From Caprimulgus europaeus (Eukaryota; Chordata; Aves; Caprimulgiformes; Caprimulgidae), in the NCBI GenBank assembly GCA_907165065.1, contig OU015539.1:17080816-17144815 (forward strand): 64,000 bases of DNA, given 5' to 3'. Positions 51,801 through 60,649 of this stretch are shown piece after piece. Each line of letters starts with the position of its first letter. Positions within the stretch are counted from its first letter, which is position 1. Below the pieces are notes generated by a model. It searched no databases, had not been told where the DNA came from, and worked only from the letters and a program-made list of their open reading frames with translations. The translations under genes and the position numbers were made by a program.

Positions 51801-52732
51801 ACAATTCCCAGCAACATTGCTGTGCTGTATTAGCACATTGAGTTTTAATGGCACAGTTGTCCCGAAGGCTTTAGGCAGATAATTAGGAGGGAGTAGGTGT
51901 TGATATTTGTGCAGCTAGAATATGCTTTTCCTCCTATTGTGTTAGTGAGTGTTTGTAGTGAAGCCTACTCTCCTCTCTGATGAGACAGGAATAGAATGGG
52001 CACCATATCCTGATACTATGTGCATGACAATTAAATTACTCTGTATGATAAGTCTCTGCTCCTTTTCTTAATGTAGCTTATGCTCCATTATGCCTATTTA
52101 GGGTTTTATCCATAAGTAAGTGTTAAACAGTAATTGAAACCTGTCTTGCTTACCACTCACTGATTTTATTTCTTTCTGTAAGTAAATGGTGAATGTTGTC
52201 CCAGTTTACAGTAAAAACATTGAGATTGGTATTGGAAAACAACTGAAGTCACACAGAGTTTTGAATTATCATGTGGGCATTGTGCCAGGCCCAGTGACAG
52301 AGACAGTGTGCTAGGTGGAAACCTTTTCTTACCCACTGTAAGAAGTTTTTTGTCCCCTCACTTTAGAAATGAATCACCAAGAGTGGGGCAAGCATGTTTT
52401 GTCCATCAGTACTTCAAGCCACTGAAGAATGTGCATTTAACCTTCAGGGGGTTGTAGGTTAACAGATTCTTGTGTGCCATAGTTTGCTCTTCACTATTAC
52501 ACTAGTCAAAAAGAGAAGGTTGAGAGTGAATGTGTACTTTTTCTGACAACATGTTTGATTTTTGCTAACTTGACAGACCTGGTCCAAATTCCCCTCTTCC
52601 CTGGGTGCAAGCCTGTGTTCAAGTACTGGATCCTGATTCAAAATGGAGAAATAAAATACTTCTAGGACTGAATTTCTATGGCATGGACTACTCTGCTTTG
52701 GGAGCCTCTGGGGAGCCAATCCTTGGTAGCAG
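9786..52732 (+). CDS. CHID1: CHID1 (chitinase domain containing 1 / SI-CLP), nine coding exons, 3' end missing
   Basis: Joining 9786-9896, 11310-11459, 12304-12436, 13388-13432, 14542-14648, 16105-16166, 25869-25961, 50167-50268 and 52577-52732 gives 319 residues in phase with GT/AG at every junction. The order matches vertebrate CHID1: signal peptide (about 1-19), an N-terminal VQDRGLVV / RSYCS / [16 protein letters not shown] region, then the GH18 TIM-barrel with [42 protein letters not shown] and [15 protein letters not shown]1 is a secreted and lysosomal GH18-fold lectin that binds saccharides and stabilin-1 and is described as lacking chitinase activity. The length to this point equals that of the 393-aa human protein, leaving about 73 residues (the segment ending WELGQGLDYFYDLL in human) for about two exons not found before 64000. 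Confidence 0.96.
9897..11309 (+). other. CHID1: CHID1 intron 2
   Basis: Ordinary AT-rich intron with GTAAGA/CAG ends. It contains a 178-aa open frame on the opposite strand (9849-10385) that overlaps exon 2 and has no recognised domain. No repeat family recognised. Confidence 0.85.
11310..11459 (+). CDS. CHID1: CHID1 exon 3 (residues 38-87)
   Basis: Acceptor CCCTCCAG ends at 11309 and donor GTAAGT starts at 11460; 50 codons, phase 0 at both ends. Encodes the conserved segment containing [20 protein letters not shown] and [12 protein letters not shown]. This lies at the entry to the barrel, and the GYITP strand is the usual first beta strand of the GH18 fold. Confidence 0.95.
11460..12303 (+). 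other. CHID1: CHID1 intron 3
   Basis: Short intron of 844 bp with GTAAGT and a polypyrimidine tract ending in CTTTTGCAAG. Nothing else supported in it. Confidence 0.85.
12304..12436 (+). CDS. CHID1: CHID1 exon 4 (residues 88-131 and part of Gly132)
   Basis: A very strong pyrimidine tract precedes the acceptor GCAAG (ending 12303); the donor is GTGTTA (12437), a weak form. Encodes [16 protein letters not shown], then [11 protein letters not shown] and FTGLHDADE, and ends on the first base of a glycine codon. Retention of the weak-donor intron would extend the frame about 100 codons, but those residues have no family counterpart. Confidence 0.95.
12437..13387 (+). other. CHID1: CHID1 intron 4
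   Basis: 951-bp intron. A short A-rich simple stretch (AAATAAATAAAAAAATAAAA type) sits near 13015-13050. No other feature seen. Confidence 0.85.
13388..13432 (+). CDS. CHID1: CHID1 exon 5, 45-nt mini-exon (residues 132-147, both end codons split)
   Basis: Bounded by TTTGACAG (ending 13387) and GTGAGC (13433). It supplies two bases of Gly132, fourteen codons ([14 protein letters not shown]) and the first base of Val147. Too short for ORF scans; it is required to join exons 4 and 6 in phase and aligns with the same mini-exon-sized segment in mammals. Confidence 0.94.
13433..14541 (+). other. CHID1: CHID1 intron 5
   Basis: 1.1-kb intron, AT-rich, with no supported repeat or gene. Confidence 0.85.
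14542..14648 (+). CDS. CHID1: CHID1 exon 6 (residues 147-182)
   Basis: Acceptor TTGCTAG ends at 14541 and donor GTAAAA starts at 14649. Encodes [24 protein letters not shown] and MVLLAK. The acidic EDEIEEL helix and the preceding hydrophobic strand match the family exactly. Ends in phase 0. Confidence 0.95.
14649..16104 (+). other. CHID1: CHID1 intron 6
   Basis: 1.46-kb intron, AT-rich, with no supported repeat or gene. Confidence 0.85.
16105..16166 (+). CDS. CHID1: CHID1 exon 7 (residues 183-203), degenerate GH18 active-site strand
   Basis: Acceptor CATTTAG ends at 16104 and donor GTGAGT starts at 16167. Encodes [20 protein letters not shown] plus two bases of a Lys codon. D187-G-F-V-V-E-V-W194 lies where active GH18 enzymes carry DGxDxDxE; the run of aspartates is lost and the last position is Trp, not the catalytic Glu. 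This supports a lectin rather than an enzyme. Confidence 0.95.
16167..25868 (+). other. CHID1: CHID1 intron 7
   Basis: 9.7-kb intron. Apart from a possible LTR-type remnant near 16755-17465, I see only non-repetitive AT-rich DNA. About 22970-23420 is locally more GC-rich and carries motif-like sequence, including MEF2-like CTATTTTTAG at 23319-23328. No CR1 copy is recognised here. Confidence 0.8.
16755..17465. mobile_element. Possible ERVL-type LTR remnant
   Basis: This block reads unlike the surrounding intron: less AT-rich, with phrase-like units such as 'gattcgatgacgagggtcac' (16785-16804) and 'cattgatcagcactgtggct' (17261-17280). They resemble avian ERVL-related long terminal repeats from memory. 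No TG...CA ends, target duplication, polypurine tract or coding motif could be fixed, so edges, orientation and family are uncertain. Confidence 0.35.
25869..25961 (+). CDS. CHID1: CHID1 exon 8 (residues 203-234)
   Basis: Acceptor GTATTTCAG ends at 25868; donor GTGAGT starts at 25962. Encodes [20 protein letters not shown] followed by [10 protein letters not shown]: an amphipathic barrel helix and the next strand with the conserved VIPPA. The end codons (Lys203, Gly234) are split, joining in frame with exons 7 and 9. Confidence 0.95.
32692..33282 (-). mobile_element. CR1 LINE, 5'-truncated copy, 3' end at 32692
   Basis: Starts in reverse complement with the CR1 terminus (tatagaatggtttgggttgg, then agggacct-aaagctcatccagttccaac). 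It continues through 'aacacttccagggaggagca' and the 'gctgctctgggtgcagccca' block coding for the end of ORF2. The 5' truncation lies near 33282. This is the common young avian CR1 structure. The long plus-strand frame across it is antisense and meaningless. Confidence 0.93.
33705..34680 (+). mobile_element. CR1-type LINE piece: ORF1 esterase-like block joined to ORF2 reverse transcriptase N-terminal part; 3' truncated
   Basis: Translated fragments give two recognisable blocks. At 33750-33985 is an ORF1 esterase-like tail ([15 protein letters not shown], then after a frameshift [20 protein letters not shown], then [19 protein letters not shown]), with an in-frame stop. At 34170-34675 is the start of the reverse transcriptase: [58 protein letters not shown], then past a stop [18 protein letters not shown]. 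The endonuclease expected between ORF1 and RT is absent, and the RT stops at LLLEKL with no C-terminal part or 3' tail. Non-functional. Confidence 0.8.
34725..35095 (+). mobile_element. Possible ancient CR1 fragment (ORF2 C-terminal region)
   Basis: The order of words such as 'tatctcctttgaggaaactt' followed by 'gagctgtatttag', 'agtcttcaaatgtgt' and a gap before 'acagtgatacatttattttt' follows the C-terminal coding part of old CR1 elements (RLRELF...DLI..FKY). It is very diverged, with indels in every block, so it is not certain. Confidence 0.35.
38864..39905 (-). mobile_element. CR1 LINE with 3' end and C-terminal half of ORF2
   Basis: The 3' terminus lies at 38864-38885 (attgaatcccagactggttt). 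The reverse strand then reads from 39905 to 39262 through ORF2: [68 protein letters not shown]. The PQG motif and the ADD active-site motif identify the reverse transcriptase. A frame of 199 codons survives (39861-39262), but it is 5' truncated and the element cannot move by itself. Confidence 0.95.
41868..42597 (+). mobile_element. CR1 LINE, 5'-truncated, 3' end at 42597
   Basis: Reads 'gagcagccctgaggagaagg' then 'ttggggctgttcagcctgga' then 'atgagcttgaaggtccctt' and ends in a short ATTCT tandem tail (42582-42597), the CR1 terminal microsatellite. Close to the minus-strand copy at 38864-39490 in sequence but opposite in orientation. Confidence 0.95.
44377..44520 (+). mobile_element. CR1 LINE 3' terminal fragment
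   Basis: About 144 bp of CR1 3' end: 'cctggaagtgttctcggcca' through 'gcaacctggtctagtggaag' to 'aaaccagtctgggattctga'. The terminal repeat unit is the same type as in the copy at 38864, suggesting the same subfamily. Confidence 0.9.
45738..46400 (-). mobile_element. CR1 LINE of a different, older-looking subfamily, ORF2 C-terminal part and 3' UTR
   Basis: On the minus strand, a 195-codon frame (46399-45812) reads [70 protein letters not shown] and [14 protein letters not shown]. These are the classic C-terminal blocks of CR1 ORF2. The 3' UTR and terminus (cattgggagggacctacaac...) differ from the other copies, so it belongs to another subfamily. The frame is open but lacks the endonuclease and reverse transcriptase core. 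Confidence 0.93.
50167..50268 (+). CDS. CHID1: CHID1 exon 9 (residues 234-268)
   Basis: Acceptor TTTTAAAAG ends at 50166; donor GTAAGA starts at 50269. Encodes [15 protein letters not shown] and [13 protein letters not shown]. The LMTYDYS strand is a hallmark GH18 element (consensus xMxYD). Both end codons are split. Confidence 0.95.
50269..52576 (+). other. CHID1: CHID1 intron 9
   Basis: 2.3-kb AT-rich intron, with no repeat or RNA gene supported. Confidence 0.85.
52577..52732 (+). CDS. CHID1: CHID1 exon 10 (residues 268-319 and part of residue 320)
   Basis: Acceptor CTTGACAG ends at 52576; donor GTAAGA starts at 52733. Encodes [36 protein letters not shown] and GEPILGS, then two bases (AG) of the next codon, expected to be Arg. 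This is the last CHID1 exon I can identify with certainty. Confidence 0.95.
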
Positions 52733-55700
52733 GTAAGACTTTTCTGCATAGTATTAACTTCTGTATGATAAATTCTCACAAAACTCAGAAATTCACAAGT
52801 ATTCCCTTCGAAATATTGATGTGTGAGTAACACAGAAGTGGCAAAAGTGATAAATCTGCAGAAGAAATAGTACCTCAGCAGCTAAGGTAAGACCAGTACC
52901 CTCTCTTCCTGGTACAGAAGCACAGAGAGATGACACTGTTATCCTGTCAGAACTCCTATGGAAAAATGATTTATGTAGTTTTCTGTCTTTCCTCTATCCA
53001 TGTTTGTATATGCAGCTGTGGTAAAATGTTCTTCAGTATTCTCTTATGCTCTGTGTCATTTTGGGGGTTCATGCAGTTGACCTAAAGATTGTTTCTCTTA
53101 GCTCTTGAAGCTGTTACCTGTTCCTTTGAAATTTGATATTGGTTTCAAACAGCAATATGCCACCAAGATTCTTTTGAGTAGAAAAAGCTGCAATAAGCTC
53201 ACCTGGTGATAAAAACCTATAAACAAGATAAAGGGAAATATTCCAAAGCCAGCCTGAAATATATTGATTCTCAGAGGAAAATAGTTATTTTAGTTTTGGG
53301 TAATAACCACCTGTAATAACACTGAGCTTTGCAGAAGTACAGTCAGGGTATAGTACATCAAGCCAGAAGAAAAAGCAAGAAAAACAATGTGAATTTGGCA
53401 GGAAAATCAAGTTTGTTCAGAAGTTTGTTTTTAATTTATAAAATAGAACCAAGCCAAGTGGAAACAAACCTACAGTAGAAGAGGTGACTGTTCTCCCTTT
53501 CACAGGTTACTAAGTTCATTACACCAGAATAATTCAATATAACAACAGATTGCTTTGTTAGGCATTGAAATGCTATCTGAGGTGGGTTGTATAAAGTAAG
53601 GGCCTGAATTTTTTATGTCCATGCCTTCAGTTACACAAACACTTTGTCTCTGCTGTCCTCCTGCTTCACCTTGGCTATTTGCAGGGGTCTAATACTGCAG
53701 GCACAGTTTTCTCCCAGTGCTGAATTGTGTCTGAATCTGAAATAACAGAAAATGACTACAGGTGGGGAAAATAAAGCCGTTGTCTACAGTGAAACATATA
53801 TAGTGAGTGTATCAGAATGGCTCCTGTAAAATTAGTTGTAGTGGTTAGGCAGGAAAAATACACAATAGGCAAAGCATTGTTGACTTACAAGCCTAATTAT
53901 ACAAGCTCAGGACAATTAATATAGCTTCACTGTAATAATTACAGCTCCTTTGGCAGGTAGGAGTATAGCACTGTCTAGCAGAATAAAAAGATCTTTTTTT
54001 ATGAACTATAACTTTTGGAATGAAGCTGAAAACATACTGCACACTAAGATGGCATCTGCTTCTACTTTTCATAGATTCTTTTGGCCTATCTTATAGTATT
54101 AATCTATGTTGCTTTTTAATGAATATCAAAAATTATCGTAGCTAAGAGTCATGGATGATTAATCTAACTTTTACCTTAAGAGGCTATATTTAGTGCACAG
54201 TATGGGACTGTGTGTTTTATACAGAGAATAGTCCTGCTAACATATTCTTCATTGACAGACCATAATACTGTAATTTTTCAGATACCTACCAGAAGCAAAG
54301 TTCTGGACAAAGTCTGTAAGATACTTTGAGTTTATACATAAAACATGAATTCTCAGTTTTCTGCTTTACCTATGAAATGTTGGTCAATGTGAAAAGGCCC
54401 CTCAGAAGCTGTGTCCTGTGTGGAAGTGGATGGATTGATTATTTACTTTTCTCACCTTGGCTCCTTAGTGAATTTGAGTTTCCAGTTTCTTGGTGACTGT
54501 AATCCAGTGTTAGTCATGACTGGTAGAAACTGTTGAAGGAATGAGTCATGGGTCCTTTAAGACACTCTCCACATGTTGGAATGATAATGATGTTATGCTA
54601 AAGTACTGATATTAAAATTAATTAAAGCTCTATTCAGTTGAGCACAGTATGCTGGATATCAACTTTTTTGCTGTAGGTTTCTCTTCAATAAATCAGAAAT
54701 CTCATGCATGTACAGGTCTCCAACGTGCCAGTACTCCTTGGCACACTGTAAGGTGCACACTGTCTTGTTGAAACATATTTATTGGAATCTGATTGTCTTT
54801 AATAAGAAAGCTGGAGAATTGTAAGCTTCAGTGGCAAACTGTGTGTTCTCAAGTTGCTTGGTGTAAATGTAGTATGCACTTAAATTAATTGTTAGTATAG
54901 CTTATACACAGGATTACATACAGATTGCAGAAACCTTTGCTGCTCTCATGTTTGTGTTTTTCTTTAGGATAGGAATTATATGATGGAAAGAGGCTCTGAA
55001 TGTAGGTAGATTTCAGTCACTGGATATTTTTTCAGTCCAACAGTTCATTAAATAACTTTCAATAGAATTCCTATTTACATAAAATATTATCTGTCAGTGG
55101 TTTTTTTGTTGTAGAATATAATCTAAAGGTAGAAGTATGTGGTTACCATTTTGCTGAGAAGATACACAACCTTTCCATGTGATAACCTTTTTCCTTCATA
55201 CATGCCATAAAAAGTAACCTTGTATGTGAATGTGCTTGTGTATAGATACATCAGGATGAAATGGAAATAGTTTTTCTTTTACAGCACAATGTAGTTTGTC
55301 TTTGGGTGTTGTTGCAGTAGGAACTACAACTTCTATTTGCAGCACCAACGTGTTTATCTTGCTTGGTCACAAGTATTGTTAATCCAGTGAGTCAATCTCA
55401 GAGATTATAGCACATTCTGGTGCTTTCATCAACCAAGTACCCTTGGTTTTTAGCTGTGGGGAAGCTACATTCCTGTGTGTATTTAGTTCTGATATAATTT
55501 TGTATGAAATGCTAAGCCTGAAATAAAGGTGGTGTGCCTGTGATTCCCCAGATCACCTCTAGTGCTTCTGGGAATGTTTTCTGTGCTCTGGCTGTCAAGA
55601 ATCAGGTATCTGAACTGCTAAGATGCCATCATTAAAACTTACCCCTGTATTAAAGTCCTGTCAGAACACAACCATCCGGTGTGGCTGACTCGCTGCTCGC

Positions 55701-58700
55701 ATGGTCAGTTTGTCCCAGCATGTCCTCTATTGATACCGCAACCTGACAGTGTTCTTCACCTCAAAAGTGTATGTCTTGGGTAAATAATTCCTCAGATACC
55801 CCGAAGCTTAAGCAATTCTTTAGCCTTTCTGTAGAATCTTTACCTTTGAGTCCTTTTTGAGAGCTGTAGTAGGTCAGCAAGCCCCTCAATCTCTTGAGCT
55901 TCTTACTTCCAATGGACTTTTGTCGCCTTTAGCTATCTGCTCTTCAGAATCTCTTAATCATGGGGCCGTTGTATTTCAGTTGCAGTAATACCCATTGTTT
56001 TCTTTTGCCTCCTCATGGGAGCTAAGACAGCAGTGCAGTGTTTTCCATTCCATGCCCTCTAAAATCTGGAGCCTTTATGACCTGGGCCAAAAGGGAACTG
56101 ATAAACTTTATTGCTATCTGTGAATTAAAAGTAATGCAAATCAAAGGCTGTTACATGGCAATGGTGCCATTTACATTTAATGAATCAGGTTCTTTATTGA
56201 GCACATCCCTGCTGAGTTAAATGTGTTAAAGACTTTTTGACCTTTTTTTTTTTTCTTTCTTTTTGTGTGTGGTGCTGAAAGAGGGCAGATACATCTCTGA
56301 TGTTCCACCTGGCTGTATATAACTTTTGAGTATATTCTGCATCCAAGCTGCTTTTGTTCCAAATGGGGCTGTTGAAAATAGAGATGTGAATAACTCCATT
56401 GCTGTGAGACAATGCAGTGTGTGCTTACCTCTCATTTTTATGTTAACTTTTAAATACTTAAAAAGATTGATATAATAAATGTCCAGTTAAAGCAAGGGAG
56501 AAACTGATTTGACAATGCATTGTGCTATTCAGAGATAGAAAATAAGATGACTTGCAAGCTATGTGAGGATGTGGAGTTCTAGTGAGAATTTTATTGGCTG
56601 CCTGCCATTCTGTAAATAGCAGGTAATAAAAAGTGGTACTTAGAAACAGTTAGAGGTGAGCTTTTTCGCTGAATTACTGTGGCAGTGTCTTTATTAGCAA
56701 TAATTTAAGAAGATTTGGGCCAACTGTGACTCATGATTCTGTCTTGCAGAAGGTAGCAAAAAAACTTCTGCAAGGGATGGTTTTACTCTTCAGGCTTCAA
56801 GGCTTCTACATTTCATTTCATGCTGGAATTCTCTCAGGGTTTCCATGACTGCCCTGCATGCCAGGATTCTGTCTCCTGGTTTAATCCATTTTGTTCATAG
56901 TTTTTGTAGCACTGGGGAGATACTAGTATTTCAAATACACTGATGGGCCAATTAGCTCTGTAGGGCTGAACATTCTCTTGATCTCTTGTCCACCTCTTCA
57001 CTGTTAAGCTCTTTCTTCTTAAATTGTACTGTTGGGTCAGGTGGTAAAATCATGGCAGTGACAGGAGGAAGTTACAATTGGTCCTGGAATTGGAAAGAAG
57101 TTTTTCTCATGTTACAAATGTCTAAATAATTCAGAGTGTTTCAAGAGGTTTATTCTACTAAATTTCCTCTGGGATATTCTGTTATGTGTGGCTTCCATCA
57201 TATATCTGTCCTTCCCTCCCTTTAGGAATGGAAGGTGAGCTGAAGTGAAAGACTAGTTAATTCATATAAAGTAGATAGAACATCTTATGAAGTGAAATTA
57301 TTAGAGTATTTAGAGCTAATTATTAGAGCTCTAAATTATTAGAGCTTGTCCAAGTTGTAAATATGACATTAAATATAAAAGCTATTATAATTGGTTTTTA
57401 TGTAAAACATTCCTTATTTATTTTGAAATGAGGCAGAAGTGCCTTGTGTTTATTAGGCAAATGGTTGGTCCTGAAGTTCAGTTGTACAATGTTGGCTGTG
57501 GGTCAGTGTGTGTATATCTCAGTGCATCTGTTCTAAAAAAATAATGTAGTCAGTTGTGATGTACACTTGAAATGGTGGGGATATTGCTGTGGAATGTGCT
57601 CTTCTCTGTCTCCCAGGATCTTTTTTAATAGTAAATTTGCTACAGGGAATACTTAGGCAGTCAAATGTTGACAAAATAATAATGATATAGTTCTTTACTG
57701 TCTCATTCTTGTACTCTAACCATTAGAAGACAGCATGATGGAATTGGCAAAACTACTACTGAGGTTTAAACGAAGGCAAGAGCCAGAAACCTTTACTATA
57801 ATTTACTTGTGTTCACAGATTTGTGTGTGGGTGTCTGTACCCAGTGTTAAGTGGAAGAAACTCATTGCTTTGGAAGCCTTATTTGGGCTTGTGAGGTCAC
57901 TAGTGCTGAACCTAAACCCACTGCTAGCCTTGACTGGATCTCTGTAAATATGTGGTGATGAACAAACAACATGGAACAGGTAACACTGGGTGTGTCCAGG
58001 TCAGTCCCTGAGCTCCCATTGCCCCATCCTCTCTCTTGCTCAGTGCTGAAAGGATAAGGATTAATTTTTGCCTGGTATTGAGCATCCCCCACGAGATACT
58101 AATTGGGTACAGTTCCATTGCAAATGAATTTGGGATGAGTGTGAAAATGGCCTGAAAATGCTTGGTGGCTTCATACAAGTTAGCCTAGAGCTGCCAAGTG
58201 CTCTGTGCTGACTTGTTGGATCATGTGCAGTGTAGGTTCCTCTGGGAAGTTTCTGATTCTGAAGGCATGAAGTTCTCCTCTTTCTGAGCCAAAACACAGC
58301 AGCCTGGATGGAGTTTGTCTGTCACCCTGGGACCAAGCCACCACTGACAGGGATACATGGGCTGAAGTGCTGGCTCCAGGCAGCTGGATATTTTTCTCTT
58401 ATTTCTAACCTGGGAGAGTTTTTGACCTTTCCCTGAGAAAAATACATCCTGGGGTATGGTTGATTCTTTTGTGGTTTTGTATTGTTTTGTTTTTCTTGGT
58501 GTTCCCCCCGAACTCTTTTATGTCTGAGTTACTTCCCCCATTGATTTTGATGAGGTAGACCACTTTTTTGTTGATTAGTGTGTCTGATGATTAAAAAATT
58601 AGGCTGGCTTGAAAAATAATGGAGTACATGTTTCTGAATACAGATGCTGTAAGACAGGGCTTGTTTGTCTTGCAACTCAAATAGAGCCAGACTCTGATTG

Positions 58701-59991
58701 TCTATTCTCTTTATTAGAAAATTGTATTTTGTGGAAGGAGATGCATTGTTTGATGTGTAGTGTATGCTTGTTTTTTTTTAACAGACAGGCTTTTCTTTTA
58801 AATCTTGAAAGAAAGCAGCTTGGAGTCTTTCTAATCTTAAACTGATTTTGCAATCCTCATTACCTAATTTTAACATTAGTGCCTTCAGTGAATTGATTTG
58901 CTGTGATTGTTGGGGAAGCAGTCAGAATTAAAGCTGAGATATGACTTTTTGTAGGCCTGCTGAAACTAATCTGAATATCATCAGTATGGATTTAAAAGTT
59001 ACTATGAGCTTGCTTGTTAACTCAAACAGAATTTCAGTTGGTTGAGTTTATAGGAGACAGTTATATACTCCTTCATTTGCTAAAGCACATCACTTTCAAA
59101 GCTTCATTTGGCAAACTCTGAAACTTGGAGTAAATCCTGATAAAGCTCAGTTCTTTGCTTTTTTTCTTGATCTGCTAAAGTCACATCTTCTTTACTCAGC
59201 TACGTGTGTGCTGTCAAGCAGGCTGGCACAAAAGTGGTGCTGGGGACCCAGTGCTTACCCCGTGAGTCTCTGGGGCTTTTTTCTTTGGGGTGACTCTGGT
59301 GTGGTCCTGTGCAACTCATTAGCAGTTAGAGTGCTTTTGCTGCTCTTGTCTCATCCAAAAACCCCATCCATTCCATGGACTCTGACACTGCTCCCTGACA
59401 CAGACCAAAGTATGGTGTTAGTTTTTCTTGTAAAAGCTCAGTCCTGGTGTGAACTAGACATTTGTTGTAGGACAAATTATAGAACCTAAATGTCTCCTTT
59501 CGTTTTCACACAATGCTTGGAAACAGTACAATTGGGGGGAGGGAAAAAAGTAAACTTACAAAATGTATTGCTTGCTCTTTGCATAAGGCAGTGGAAAAAT
59601 TCCTGTGAAAACATCTTACTGTTTCTCGAGGCTGGTTTTTTTGCACAGGCATTTCAGAGGGCAGAATAAATGTGCATGTTCACTACAGCGCTAGAGAGAA
59701 GCAGCGATGGCAGCAGCCACGTGTGCGGAGTTGTGGAGAGCTGGCTGCGTGACAAAGGTCACACAGATCTGCTGCAGCTGGTAGAGCAAGAGCTGGCAGA
59801 GCACTGCACACGTCTGGTGTAGGTGCTGATATGTCAGGGCCAGCGGTGAGTTTCCCCTCCCCTTCCCTCCTCTATTATTTTTGTGTTGTTTTAATTTGTC
59901 ACATCACAGAGACTCTATATATGCAAAATAGCAGTGGTTAAAAGACCACACTCAGAAGATTGTCAAGAACATAAACCTGTTTGATGCATGA

Positions 59992-60174
59992 TTAACATTT
60001 CTTTTTGGCAATTTAGCTTTAATTAAAGAGAGTGTAAGCTTTTTAGGCATTATATTTTTAGCTCTAATTATAGTAAAAATTGCTTATAGATGTGTAATGA
60101 AAGGAGTACAGAGTGTCACTGCTGCAGCCCTGATTGTACAAAGAGAAAAAGGGGGAATTGTTGTAGATCACTGA
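59992..60174 (+). pseudogene. Endogenous retrovirus env-like C-terminal remnant (transmembrane subunit tail)
   Basis: A 60-codon open stretch from the stop at 59989-59991 to TGA 60172-60174. It contains a hydrophobic membrane-spanning run (SFLGIIFLALIIV, 60034-60072), a short basic/cytoplasmic tail, and QREKGGIV, whose codons span the polypurine tract and enter the LTR. Reading of env through the PPT into the LTR is usual in several retrovirus groups. Everything 5' of it that I can see is not retroviral, so only the last part remains. Called from layout and hydropathy, not from family alignment. Confidence 0.5.
60140..60156 (+). other. Retroviral polypurine tract
   Basis: Seventeen purines in a row (AAAGAGAAAAAGGGGGA) directly before the LTR start TG at 60159. 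This is the plus-strand primer position expected immediately upstream of a 3' LTR. Confidence 0.6.
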
Positions 60175-60649
60175 GAGATATTTGTACAATCGGAGGCTTT
60201 TAGCAGAAAGCAGCGAGGGTATTGAAATGGCTCAGGCCGCAACTTAGGCCCTTGACATGAGTCAGGGTGGATTAACAGAAGTCTCCAAGATGCCTACTTT
60301 CCCTTGAGAACTTCAGACAAACAACTTTAATTAAGCTGGGAAAAAAGGGAGCTGGAAATTGCGAAGTAGGAGTATCCTGTTGATGTCCTTGGGACAAGAC
60401 CAGAGCAACACCACCTGTTATAACAAAGAGAAAGTTCCCAGGAAAATTAATGAGCCAATCAGTGTGGGTTTTTGAGGGTATGCATGAGCTTAATTAACCG
60501 CTGTATATAAGGAGCACGTATGTAATCAATAAAGGGAAGTCTGCTGATTCTCATATTGAGCGTCCGGGTCTTCTCTCCGTCGCGGCACGGAGTGATCTTG
60601 GGGTGATCTCCTTCCTGACGGGAGAGCTCCGTCACCGAGTCAAGAGCCA
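60159..60649 (+). mobile_element. Endogenous retrovirus 3' LTR
   Basis: An LTR of about 490 bp in the same orientation as CHID1. It starts TGTTGTAG after the polypurine tract, carries a TATA box (TATATAA, 60504-60510) and an AATAAA signal (60528-60533), and ends in a GC-rich U5-like stretch (60560-60649) quite unlike the surrounding AT-rich intron. The 3' edge is uncertain; CA at 60648-60649 is one choice, and no clear target duplication was found. Family (beta-like/ERVK or other) not decided. Confidence 0.7.
60504..60533 (+). promoter_or_regulatory. LTR core: TATA box and polyadenylation signal
   Basis: TATATAA (60504-60510) and AATAAA (60528-60533) lie only about 20 bp apart, so the poly(A) signal sits in U3 upstream of the expected start (about 60535). 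This arrangement is known from avian alpha-retroviral LTRs and implies a short R region. Both elements are intact by eye. Confidence 0.6.

Noticed and set aside
52459-52833. 124-aa minus-strand frame
   Set aside because: Shadow of CHID1 exon 10 on the opposite strand.
60159-60649. Solo LTR interpretation
   Set aside because: A polypurine tract and an env-like frame directly upstream fit a truncated provirus better; no flanking duplication was found.
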